Origin: an uncultured Eubacteriales bacterium
GTDB taxonomy: Bacteria; Bacillota; Clostridia; Oscillospirales; Butyricicoccaceae
Direction of reading: 5' to 3'
NCBI GenBank assembly: GCA_934630445.1
Contig: CAKTWY010000002.1
Coordinates: forward strand, 1 to 36,246
Length of the DNA stretch: 36,246 bases
The first letter of the stretch is position 1. Each line of letters begins with the position of its first letter. The position numbers and the translations under genes were made by a program. Shown one piece after another: positions 17,941 through 24,793 of this stretch. Under the pieces are notes generated by a model. It worked only from the letters and a program-made list of their open reading frames with translations, had not been told where the DNA came from and ran no database searches.

Positions 17941-19068
17941 ATGAAAAAGCTCGGTTTTGGTTTTATGCGCCTGCCCATGCCCGACCCAAAGGAGCAGGGC
18001 CGCGTCGATTTTGATCAGGTCTGCCGCATGGTGGACACTTTTTTGGCGCACGGTTTCACGTATTTTGACACCGCTTATATGTATCACGAATATCAGAGCG
18101 AGTGTGTTCTGCGCCGGGCGCTTGTGGAGCGCCATCCGCGCGGGAGCTTCACGGTAGCGACAAAGCTGCCCGTCATGGCACTGAAGGACGCGGCCCAGCA
18201 GGAACGCGTTTTTACTGAGCAGCTCCAAAAGTGCGGCGTCGATTATTTCGACTATTATCTTCTGCACAACCTGAATGTCTCCAATTATGAAACGGCAAAG
18301 CGCCTGGACAGTTTTGCTTTTCTCTCCGAAAAAAAGGCGCAGGGCCGCGCACGCCGGATCGGCTTTTCCTTCCACGACCGGGCGCAGCTTCTCGATGAGA
18401 TCCTGACCGCGCATCCGGAGGTGGACTTTGTGCAGCTGCAGATCAATTATCTCGACTGGGAGAACGAGAGCATCCAGTCGCGCAGGTGCTACGAGGTCGC
18501 CTGCCGGCATGACAAGCCCGTCATCGTGATGGAACCCGTCAAGGGCGGAACGCTCGCGCATGTGCCCGAGGGCATCCGTTCGCTCTTCAGCGCCGCGCGG
18601 CCCGACTTGTCTCCTCCCGCATGGGCGATCCGCTTTGCGGCCAGCCTCGACAATGTACTGGTCGTTTTAAGCGGCATGTCGGACCTGGCCCAGATGGAGG
18701 ACAATATCAGTTTTATGGAGGACTTTTCACCCATGACGGCGCGCGAGCGAATCGTCGTCGAGCGTGCGGCGGAGCTGCTGCGCGGCGGCGGAGCGGTGCC
18801 GTGCACGGCGTGCCGCTACTGCGTCGAGGGCTGCCCGAAGCACATTCCCATCCCTGAATACTTCGCGCTGCTCAACGCTGAACGCCAGGAGATCGAAAAA
18901 GATTTTTCCGTCCAGGGCGTATATTACGCAAACCTTGCCGCGGCCGGCGGCCGGGCGTCCGATTGCATCGGATGCGGAAAATGCGAGCGCGCATGCCCGC
19001 AGCATATCGAGGTGCCGCGTTTTCTGAAAGACGTCGCCGCCGCATTTGAAAAAGAAGGAGGAAATTGA
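17941..19068 (+). CDS. aldo/keto reductase with C-terminal 4Fe-4S domain
   Basis: A 375-residue protein: an aldo/keto reductase barrel (about 1-275) followed by a ferredoxin-like domain. The catalytic tetrad is intact: Asp43 and Tyr48 (YFDTAYMYH), Lys75 (ATKLP), His109 (LLHNL). The C-terminal part has two cysteine clusters, CTACRYCVEGCPK and CIGCGKCERACPQ, enough for two 4Fe-4S clusters. Such proteins may couple carbonyl reduction to a ferredoxin-type electron carrier. ATG at 17941 follows AGGAGG. It is the first gene behind a MerR-type promoter and is followed after 1 base by a second, related gene. The substrate is unknown. Confidence 0.92.
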   Translation: MKKLGFGFMRLPMPDPKEQGRVDFDQVCRMVDTFLAHGFTYFDTAYMYHEYQSECVLRRALVERHPRGSFTVATKLPVMALKDAAQQERVFTEQLQKCGVDYFDYYLLHNLNVSNYETAKRLDSFAFLSEKKAQGRARRIGFSFHDRAQLLDEILTAHPEVDFVQLQINYLDWENESIQSRRCYEVACRHDKPVIVMEPVKGGTLAHVPEGIRSLFSAARPDLSPPAWAIRFAASLDNVLVVLSGMSDLAQMEDNISFMEDFSPMTARERIVVERAAELLRGGGAVPCTACRYCVEGCPKHIPIPEYFALLNAERQEIEKDFSVQGVYYANLAAAGGRASDCIGCGKCERACPQHIEVPRFLKDVAAAFEKEGGN

Positions 19069-19069
19069 T

Positions 19070-20218
19070 ATGCGCTGCCGCACACTTGGCAAGACCGGCC
19101 TCACAGTCGGAGAGATCGGCATGGGGTGCGAGGGCTTTGTCGGCAAAAGCGCTGAGGAGGTCCGCGCGCTTGTCGACGAAATGGATGCCCTCGGCGTTAA
19201 CTGCATCGATCTGTACACGCCCGATCCGACGCTGCGCACGCACCTCGGCGCGGCGCTGCAGGGCAGGCGTGGCCGCTTTGTCCTGCAGGCACACCTGTGC
19301 ACCGTATGGCAGGACGGACAGTATAAACGCACGCGCGAGATCGGCGAGGTGAAGGCTGGCTTTTGCGACCTGCTCGAGCGCCTTGGCACCGATTCCGTTG
19401 AGATCGGCATGATCCACTACGTCGACGCCGTGCAGGATTGGCGCGCCGTTGAAAACGGCCCCATCATGGCCTATGCCAAAGAGCTCAAAGCCAAAGGTAT
19501 GATCGGCTGCATCGGCATGTCCAGTCATAACCCTGCCGCCGCACTCGCCGCGGTTCGGAGCGGCCTTGTCGACGTCGTCATGTTCAGCATCAACCCGCTG
19601 TACGACCTTATGCCGCCGGGCGAGGACTGCAACGCCCTTTTCGACGCGAAGAGCTATGATCTGCCCGCGCTCAGAATGGACCCGGAGCGCGAAGCGCTTT
19701 ATGAGACCTGCCAGCGCATGGGGGTGGGCATCACTGTGATGAAGGCGTTCGGCGGCGGCGACCTGTTGAGCGCCGCGCTCTCGCCTGCCGGTCGCGCGCT
19801 CACACCGTACCAGTGCATTCATTATGCACTCACGCGCCCCGCGGTCGCATCCGTCCTCGCCGGGGCGCATACGGTGCAGGAGCTGCGTCACTGCGCCGGT
19901 TATGAAACCGCACGCGGGGAGGAACGCGATTACGCCAAAGTTCTCGCGGCAATGCCGAAGCTGCGCTATGAGGGGCACTGCATGTACTGCGGCCACTGCG
20001 CCCCGTGTCCCCGGGGTATCGACGTCGCGTCGGTCACCAAGTTTTTGAATCTCTCCCGCGCGCAGGGCGCCGTGCCGGAAACGGTGCGCGAGCATTATGC
20101 CGCGCTTGCGCATACGGCCGGCGAATGCGTGGGCTGCGGCCAGTGCGAACAGCGCTGCCCGTTCGGCGTTCCTGTGCGGGAGAATATGCGGCGCGCCCAG
20201 GCGCTTTTCGGCAGATGA
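19070..20218 (+). CDS. aldo/keto reductase-like Fe-S protein with altered active site
   Basis: A 382-residue relative of the preceding gene: barrel (about 1-300) plus C-terminal cysteine clusters CMYCGHCAPCPRG and CVGCGQCEQRCPF. The tetrad is degenerate: Asp47 (NCIDLYTPD) and His116 (MIHYVD) remain, but the Tyr position carries Asp52 and the Lys position carries His75 (LQAHLC), judged by eye against the upstream gene. VWQDGQYKRTR and MIHYVD recur in a subgroup of such proteins as I recall, so the change seems to be a subfamily trait rather than decay. ATG at 19070 lies 1 base after the upstream stop and follows AAGGAGG. It may reduce a different substrate by another mechanism or work with its neighbour. 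Confidence 0.88.
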   Translation: MRCRTLGKTGLTVGEIGMGCEGFVGKSAEEVRALVDEMDALGVNCIDLYTPDPTLRTHLGAALQGRRGRFVLQAHLCTVWQDGQYKRTREIGEVKAGFCDLLERLGTDSVEIGMIHYVDAVQDWRAVENGPIMAYAKELKAKGMIGCIGMSSHNPAAALAAVRSGLVDVVMFSINPLYDLMPPGEDCNALFDAKSYDLPALRMDPEREALYETCQRMGVGITVMKAFGGGDLLSAALSPAGRALTPYQCIHYALTRPAVASVLAGAHTVQELRHCAGYETARGEERDYAKVLAAMPKLRYEGHCMYCGHCAPCPRGIDVASVTKFLNLSRAQGAVPETVREHYAALAHTAGECVGCGQCEQRCPFGVPVRENMRRAQALFGR

Positions 20219-20243
20219 TGAATGATAGACAGGGGGCATTGGC

Positions 20244-20624
20244 ATGACCATTTCCGAGGTAAGCCGCAAATACGACATCTCCGCCGACACGCTGCGCTAC
20301 TATGAGCGCATCGGCCTGATCCCTCCCGTGCCGCGGCGCGCGGGCGGCGTGCGCGATTACGACGAGGCCTCGTGCCGCTGGATCGAACTGATGAAGTGCA
20401 TGCGCCGCGCCGGCGTGCAGATCGAGGCGCTCATCGAATATGTCGCGCTTGTCCGCCAGGGGGATGAAACAGTCCCTGCGCGCAAGGCGATCCTGATCGA
20501 GCAGCGCGCCCAGCTCATCGAGCGCATGCAGGACATGCAGCGCTCCCTCGAGCGGCTGAACGAAAAGATCGAGAATTACGAAGACCTCCTCCTTCCCGTA
20601 CAGCGCCGCCTGCAGCGCGATTGA
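20244..20624 (+). CDS. MerR family transcriptional regulator
   Basis: A 126-residue MerR protein: winged HTH at the N-terminus (MTISEVSRKYDISADTLRYY, then ERIGLIPPVPR) and a coiled-coil dimerisation helix (about residues 80-115) ending LERLNEKIENYEDLL. It lacks the Cys pair or extra domain of metal- or drug-sensing members. It resembles the short AdhR/YfmP-type regulators that respond to aldehydes or other electrophiles. It is the last gene of the Fe-S reductase operon, 25 bases after its neighbour, and is likely to act on the 19-bp-spacer promoter at 17889-17919. Confidence 0.93.
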   Translation: MTISEVSRKYDISADTLRYYERIGLIPPVPRRAGGVRDYDEASCRWIELMKCMRRAGVQIEALIEYVALVRQGDETVPARKAILIEQRAQLIERMQDMQRSLERLNEKIENYEDLLLPVQRRLQRD

Positions 20625-20676
20625 CCAGCCTTCTCCCTCTGGCCGGCAAAACGCTGCTTCTCTCCGCCCTTTCTCT

Positions 20677-20706
20677 GCCGCGCGATTGACGCGGCGGCCC
20701 TTTTTT
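20677..20706 (+). terminator. weak terminator after the MerR gene
   Basis: GCCGCG and CGCGGC (20677-20695) form a stem, followed by GGCCC and six T (20701-20706). The same bases contain the -35 element of the next promoter, so termination and initiation overlap here. Confidence 0.5.
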
Positions 20707-20714
20707 CATATAAT
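20686..20714 (+). promoter_or_regulatory. sigma-A promoter of the AlkD-like gene
   Basis: TTGACG (20686-20691) and TATAAT (20709-20714) are 17 bases apart, a near-consensus promoter. Its start site near 20721 rules out the translation starts upstream of 20721. Confidence 0.8.
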
Positions 20715-20775
20715 GTCTGCACAAGAGTCTGACGGGCCGCTGCCGGAATGGGCCGCCCGCATCAGGAGGGGTTGG

Positions 20776-21522
20776 ATGAACACAGGCCTGTGCCCGGCTG
20801 AACCGGGCGCTTTGCGCGCGCACCTCGAATCGCTTGCCGAGCCGGCGTACCGCGCCTTTTCAAGCGCGCTGATCCCCGGCCTCGGAGCGCAGGAGATGCT
20901 CGGCGTGCGCCTGCCCGCGCTCCGCTCCATCGCGCGCACGCTTGCGCGCGGCGACTGGCGGGCCTATCTGGCCGCGGCATCGGACGCGAGTTTTGAAGAG
21001 ATCATGCTGCAGGGCATGGTCATCGGCGCCGCAAAGACGGACGCGGAGGAAACGCTCGGTCTCGTCTCGCGCTTTGTACCGAAAATCACGAACTGGTCCG
21101 TGTGCGACAGCTTCTGCACGGGCCTGGTTCTGGCGCGTGCGGAGCCTGCGCGCGTGTGGGAGTTTATCGTTCCGTATGCGGAAGATGCGCGCGAATATCA
21201 CGCCCGCTTCGGCATTGTGATGCTTTTGATGTATTATATCGACGCGGATCATATCGATCGCGTCCTGTCGCTCATCGCGTCGCTTAAAAGTACGGCGTTT
21301 TATGCGGAAATGGCCGCCGCGTGGGCGCTGTCGCAGTGCTGCGTGGCCTTCCCCGCTCAAACGCAGCCGGTGATCGGCGCGTGCCTGCCGACGCGGCGCG
21401 CGGCGACCCTCGCCCTGCAGAAGGTCGTCGAATCAAACCGCGCGGGGGCGGAGATGAAGGCCTGGGCGCGGGAGAAAAAACGCGCCCTGCGCGCCGCCGG
21501 CATGGAGCGATCAAGGAATTGA
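20776..21522 (+). CDS. DNA alkylation repair protein, AlkD-like
   Basis: A 248-residue all-helical HEAT-like protein of the AlkD family, which excises alkylated bases (3-methyladenine, 7-methylguanine) without flipping them. Equivalents of the Bacillus AlkD key residues can be seen: Trp and Asp in ITNWSVCDSFC and an Arg in HARFGIVMLLMYY. IPGLGAQEMLGVRLPALR near the N-terminus and LPTRRAATLALQKVVESNR near the C-terminus are conserved in the family. ATG at 20776 has AGGAGGGG upstream; the longer frame starts before the transcript does. It stands alone between its own promoter and terminator. Confidence 0.88.
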   Translation: MNTGLCPAEPGALRAHLESLAEPAYRAFSSALIPGLGAQEMLGVRLPALRSIARTLARGDWRAYLAAASDASFEEIMLQGMVIGAAKTDAEETLGLVSRFVPKITNWSVCDSFCTGLVLARAEPARVWEFIVPYAEDAREYHARFGIVMLLMYYIDADHIDRVLSLIASLKSTAFYAEMAAAWALSQCCVAFPAQTQPVIGACLPTRRAATLALQKVVESNRAGAEMKAWAREKKRALRAAGMERSRN

Positions 21523-21528
21523 CATACC

Positions 21529-21563
21529 GAAGACAATGTCCGACATTGTCTTCTTCTTTTTTT
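21529..21563 (+). terminator. Rho-independent terminator after the AlkD-like gene
   Basis: GAAGACAATGT and ACATTGTCTTC form an 11-pair stem with a three-base loop (21529-21553), followed by a T-rich tract to 21563. Confidence 0.92.
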
Positions 21564-21728
21564 GCCGCCAATCAGAAATAAGCCCTGGAAAACGACTGGT
21601 TTTCTATTCCGGCGCCGCCCTTTACAGCGGACATCGCCTTGTTTCCCGCCAATTCGCTGTTTTTCTGCACAAGGGATATCTGTTCAGGCAAAAGCGCTCG
21701 TTTGTAAAAAAATTGTTAAAAATACACC

Positions 21729-21757
21729 TTGCCTATCAGGGAACGTTATTGTATATT
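21729..21757 (+). promoter_or_regulatory. sigma-A promoter of the permease/phosphoribosyltransferase operon
   Basis: TTGCCT (21729-21734) and TATATT (21752-21757) are 17 bases apart. A dyad GTTATT/AATAAC (21745-21763) is centred on the -10 box and could be a repressor site. The interval 21564-21728 holds no gene I can support. Confidence 0.65.
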
Positions 21758-21789
21758 AATAACATATTTGTTGAAAAAGGGTGAATTTT

Positions 21790-22935
21790 ATGGAAATCCT
21801 CGGCTCCATCGGTCCATTCCTCCTGGCGGTCGTCGCGGTTATCATCAACGGCATCCCTCAGCTGCTGTACGCGGAAGCGCGCGGTTTTGCCTTAAAGCCG
21901 GCCGGCTTTGCGTACCTTGTCGGCGCGCTGGGCAATCTGTTTACCGGCTCGGTCACGCCCATCTCCGCCCAGGCGGAGACCATCACCGTCGCCAGCGTCA
22001 AGAAGAACCTGCGCAACAACGTCAGCTCCATCCTCCTCGCGGCGATCATGATGGTGATCATCGCAGCTTTCGGCGGCATCACGAAGATCGCCGACTTTGC
22101 CGGCACATCCGTCATCTCCGGCATGATGAGCGGCGTCGGCCTCATTCTCGCGGGCGTGGCGTGGGATATGTACGGACAGGAGAAGCGCACCTCGCTCGTG
22201 TCCATCGTTTCCGCCATCGCGGCGTATGCGATTTTCCTCAACAGCGCAAACAAGGTCGTATGGACGATCTTCATCTCCGTCGTGGTCTCCACCGCGGACT
22301 TCCTCTTCCTGCAAAAGCGGCGCGTCGACCTCTCCTCCGTCATCGAAGAGGGACGCGACACGGTCGCAATGAGCACCGAGTGGCGCTTCTGGAAAAAAGA
22401 ATACTGGAGCGACTTTAAGCTGATCAAACCTACGATCAACCTCTCGGTCATCCTGGGCGCGCTCAGCCTGATGATGCTCAACATCGGAGCGAACATCTCC
22501 TTCGGCGGCATCACTGCGAGCATCGCCGGCACGACGCAGAATTTCGACTTTCTTTCCGCGATCAACTCCCTCGCCGACATCCCCAGCGCCCTCTTCGGCG
22601 GCCCGCCGATCGAGGCGATCATCTCCGGCACGGCCGGCGCGCCCTGGCCCGTTGCGTGCGGCATCTTCTTTATGTTCATCACCGGCATTCTCATCCTCAC
22701 CGGTCTTGTCGGACGCCTGGGCAAGTATCTGCCCTCGCAGAGCATCGCGGGTTTTCTGCTGGTGATCGGCTTCGCGCTGACCTTTGCGCCGAATCTTTCC
22801 GCCGTGACACAGACGGAAGAGCCGATGAGCGGCTACATCGCCCTGGGCGTGACCGCCTGGTCGAAAAATCCCTTCCTCGGCATGGTGGCGGGCGTGCTCG
22901 TGCGCTACTTCGGTGCTTACGTCGGCCTGGTTTGA
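21790..22935 (+). CDS. NCS2/AzgA-like nucleobase permease
   Basis: A 381-residue membrane protein with about 10-12 hydrophobic segments. It has features of the nucleobase transporter superfamily: GSVTPISAQAETITVASVKK early, GVGLILAGVAWDMYGQ, and ADIPSALFGGPPIEAIISGTAGAPWP in the substrate region, resembling the guanine/hypoxanthine (AzgA) branch. It is shorter than typical members (about 430) and divergent. ATG at 21790 follows AAAGGGTG by about 6 bases; a GTG at 21781 is possible but overlaps that SD. The next gene encodes a phosphoribosyltransferase, so uptake followed by trapping as a nucleotide is likely. The exact base is unknown. Confidence 0.78.
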   Translation: MEILGSIGPFLLAVVAVIINGIPQLLYAEARGFALKPAGFAYLVGALGNLFTGSVTPISAQAETITVASVKKNLRNNVSSILLAAIMMVIIAAFGGITKIADFAGTSVISGMMSGVGLILAGVAWDMYGQEKRTSLVSIVSAIAAYAIFLNSANKVVWTIFISVVVSTADFLFLQKRRVDLSSVIEEGRDTVAMSTEWRFWKKEYWSDFKLIKPTINLSVILGALSLMMLNIGANISFGGITASIAGTTQNFDFLSAINSLADIPSALFGGPPIEAIISGTAGAPWPVACGIFFMFITGILILTGLVGRLGKYLPSQSIAGFLLVIGFALTFAPNLSAVTQTEEPMSGYIALGVTAWSKNPFLGMVAGVLVRYFGAYVGLV

Positions 22936-22959
22936 TCTGTACGGAACCAGCATAACTTT

Positions 22960-22990
22960 GGACGCCGCTCCGGCGCACGGGGCGGCGTCC
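22960..22990 (+). other. intercistronic hairpin
   Basis: GGACGCCGCTCC (22960-22971) pairs with GGGGCGGCGTCC (22979-22990) with a T-G wobble in the stem. It lies between the permease and the phosphoribosyltransferase and lacks a T run, so it is probably an mRNA-stability or differential-expression element rather than a terminator. Confidence 0.6.
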
Positions 22991-23018
22991 GCCGTGAAAT
23001 GATAAAAACAAGGAGAGA

Positions 23019-23603
23019 ATGATTTTGCAGACACAATGGCCCGAATCCTGGAAGGTCCATCTCAGCCCTTCGTTTGAGATCAGCCTGCCGCTGATGGACA
23101 TCGGAGACGGATTTTATATTTATTCCTTTGACATGACCGGCGAATGCGAATGGAACCGTGTTGCCGCCGCCAGCCTGCGCGAAAAGCTCGCGCCGTATTC
23201 CTTTGACGCCTTTGTCACCGTGCAGACGAAATCATGCGGCCTGACACAGGCCATCTCCGGCGAACACAAGAGCTATCTCGAGCTTCGCAAGAGCCGCAAA
23301 GGCTTCATGCGCGACCCGAAAGGGATCACAGTAAAATCCATCACCACCGCCGAGCGGCAGGAGCTGTGGATCGGCCGGGAGAAATATGAGCGCTTTCAGG
23401 GCAAAAAGCTCTGCTTCCTCGACGATGTCGTGTCGACCGGCGGCACCATCGACGCCGTGCTCGAAATGGCCGGCGAGATCGGCTTTGAGATTTCCGTCGT
23501 CGCCTGCGCGCTGACAGAAGGCGTCCGGCGCACGGAGTATAACGGCATCCCGCTCGTATCGCTCGATCATATCCCCCTTCCGGGATTCGTCGGCCGGACA
23601 TAA
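23019..23603 (+). CDS. phosphoribosyltransferase (adenine PRTase-like)
   Basis: A 194-residue type I phosphoribosyltransferase. The PRPP-binding signature is LCFLDDVVSTGGTIDAV (two acidic residues then STGGT), and the loop FVTVQTKSCGLTQAIS is the other substrate-contact region. It transfers the ribose-5-phosphate group from PRPP to a nucleobase. An APRT-like or xanthine-type specificity is possible. The start is ambiguous: ATG at 23019 is only 3 bases from AAGGAG, whereas TTG at 23025 is 9 bases away and may be the true start. It follows the permease by 83 bases in the same operon, so it would salvage the imported base. Confidence 0.85.
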   Translation: MILQTQWPESWKVHLSPSFEISLPLMDIGDGFYIYSFDMTGECEWNRVAAASLREKLAPYSFDAFVTVQTKSCGLTQAISGEHKSYLELRKSRKGFMRDPKGITVKSITTAERQELWIGREKYERFQGKKLCFLDDVVSTGGTIDAVLEMAGEIGFEISVVACALTEGVRRTEYNGIPLVSLDHIPLPGFVGRT

Positions 23604-23630
23604 CCCATATCATCATAACGGTTTAAGCTT

Positions 23631-23665
23631 AGCGCGCCGCATAAAAATGCGGCGCGCTCTTCTCT
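23631..23665 (+). terminator. terminator of the permease/phosphoribosyltransferase operon
   Basis: AGCGCGCCGCAT and ATGCGGCGCGCT form a perfect 12-pair stem with loop AAAA (23631-23658), followed by a pyrimidine-rich tract with several T. Confidence 0.8.
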
Positions 23666-23674
23666 TGTTTTCTC

Positions 23675-24328
23675 TTATTCGCCGTATGCGCGGATCAGGC
23701 CGCCCGCCCATGCGGCGAGCGCGGCGCAGCGCGCATCCGCATCCGAAAAGGGCGCGCCGTCCATCCCCGCGCGCAGGATCTGCTCATCCTCCCCGGCAAC
23801 GAGCGGCAAAAGCGCGTCGCGGCCCGCGGCGTATTCGCCCCGATCAAGAAAGGCCTTTGCCTGCAGGACAAAAAACGCGCTTTTGTACAGCGCCGGAAGG
23901 CTCTCCCCGGGGTCGCCGAACAAAAAGGCATGACAGCTTGCATGATACAGCGCGCACGCGCCGCTGCGCACGGCCTCCGCGGCTTCGCGCCGCCCGATCA
24001 GCGGCTCCAGAAAATCGAGCGAGCCAATGATGGGGCGCGTATCGCGGGTGAACTGAAAAAGCTCCGCGCGCGTCCATCCTGCGATCTCCCCTTTTCCCGA
24101 GACGAAGCCGCAGACCTTTTCCGCCTCCGGCAAAGCGCGGATCAGAGCCCGGTAGCGGCTGAGATCATCCTCCGTCAGCATATCGAGTATGAGCACCATG
24201 TCGATATCGCTCTCGGCGCGCGCCTCGCCGCGCGCACGGCTGCCCTGCAGGCCCGCGCAGACGATGCGCCCGCCGAAAACTTCCTGCACGCGCTGCGTAT
24301 ACAGCGCCAGCCATTTTTCCATGTCCAC
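23675..24328 (-). CDS. nucleotidyltransferase-domain protein with helical C-terminus
   Basis: A 217-residue protein with a minimal nucleotidyltransferase domain: QGSRARGEARAESDIDMVLI carries the GS motif and the two Asp of the hD[GE]hD element. The C-terminal half is helical (LPALYKSAFFVLQAKAFLDR) and resembles the HEPN-like or all-alpha domains fused to kanamycin-type nucleotidyltransferases. It could modify a small molecule or a protein; the target is unknown. I used GTG at 24328, six bases after GGAGGGG; ATG at 24322 is too far from that SD. It has its own promoter and no HEPN partner gene beside it, so a two-gene toxin-antitoxin reading is not supported. Confidence 0.78.
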   Translation of the reverse strand: MDMEKWLALYTQRVQEVFGGRIVCAGLQGSRARGEARAESDIDMVLILDMLTEDDLSRYRALIRALPEAEKVCGFVSGKGEIAGWTRAELFQFTRDTRPIIGSLDFLEPLIGRREAAEAVRSGACALYHASCHAFLFGDPGESLPALYKSAFFVLQAKAFLDRGEYAAGRDALLPLVAGEDEQILRAGMDGAPFSDADARCAALAAWAGGLIRAYGE

Positions 24329-24366
24329 AGCGATCCCCTCCCTTCCCTTTGCAGGGTCTTTTTTTA

Positions 24367-24395
24367 AGTATAGCAGAATCTGCCTGCGCCGTCCA
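24367..24395 (-). promoter_or_regulatory. promoter of the nucleotidyltransferase gene
   Basis: Minus-strand TGGACG (24395-24390) and TATACT (24372-24367) are 17 bases apart, and the -10 is extended (TGCTATACT). Confidence 0.65.
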
Positions 24396-24473
24396 CCGGA
24401 TGTACGCGGGCACGCACGGAGCAAAGCGTGCCGCCCAAAGCCCGCCGGCCCTTTTCAGAAACAGATTGTACAA

Positions 24474-24518
24474 AAGCCGCGGGCGCCCGGGCTTCTCAGG
24501 CCGGAAGCGCCGGGCGCC
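24474..24518 (-). terminator. terminator of the flavoprotein operon
   Basis: GGCGCCCGG (24482-24490) and CCGGGCGCC (24510-24518) form a stem with an inner CTTC/GAAG helix. On the minus strand it is followed by GCGGCTTTTG, a short T run at 24477-24474. Confidence 0.65.
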
Positions 24519-24557
24519 GCGAAAAAGGAGTATGAAGAAGCTGCCTATACGCGCCGT

Positions 24558-24757
24558 TCAGCACGGGATGCCCTCGCCGCGCAGCGCATCGATATGCCGC
24601 CGGCTTCTGCGCTTATAGTCTCTCAGCGGCTCGAGCCCGTATTGCGCCGCAAGCGCACGGCCGATGAGCACCGCGGTGTTGAACACCCGCCCGTCGCGGC
24701 GAGGACCGCGTTCACGGGCTGGTCATGAAAGCTCATAGATATAATGTTTACGCCCAC
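24558..24757 (-). pseudogene. small frameshifted gene of unknown function
   Basis: On the minus strand a GTG at 24757, preceded by a strong SD (AAAGGGGGG), opens VGVNIISMSFHDQPVNAVLA, then ATGG. Near 24685-24692 the protein-like reading continues in another frame as VFNTAVLIGRALAAQYGLEP, LRDYKRRSRRH and IDALRGEGIPC, ending at 24558. Restoring one base would give a protein of about 66 residues. It lies 37 bases after the FAD flavoprotein gene and before the operon terminator, so it belongs to that operon. I do not recognise the family. The frameshift may be a real mutation, a sequencing error or programmed. Both halves look like natural protein, but the call rests on composition only. Confidence 0.5.
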
Positions 24758-24793
24758 GACAGACCCCCCTTTATTTCAATGCACATCAGCGTG

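Noticed and set aside
18872..20290. 472-residue minus-strand open frame opposite the second Fe-S reductase
   Set aside because: There are no recognisable motifs and it is antisense to a gene with clear Fe-S clusters.
23675..24328. Two-gene HEPN-MNT toxin-antitoxin system
   Set aside because: Only one gene is present, with its own promoter and terminator context; no partner gene lies beside it.
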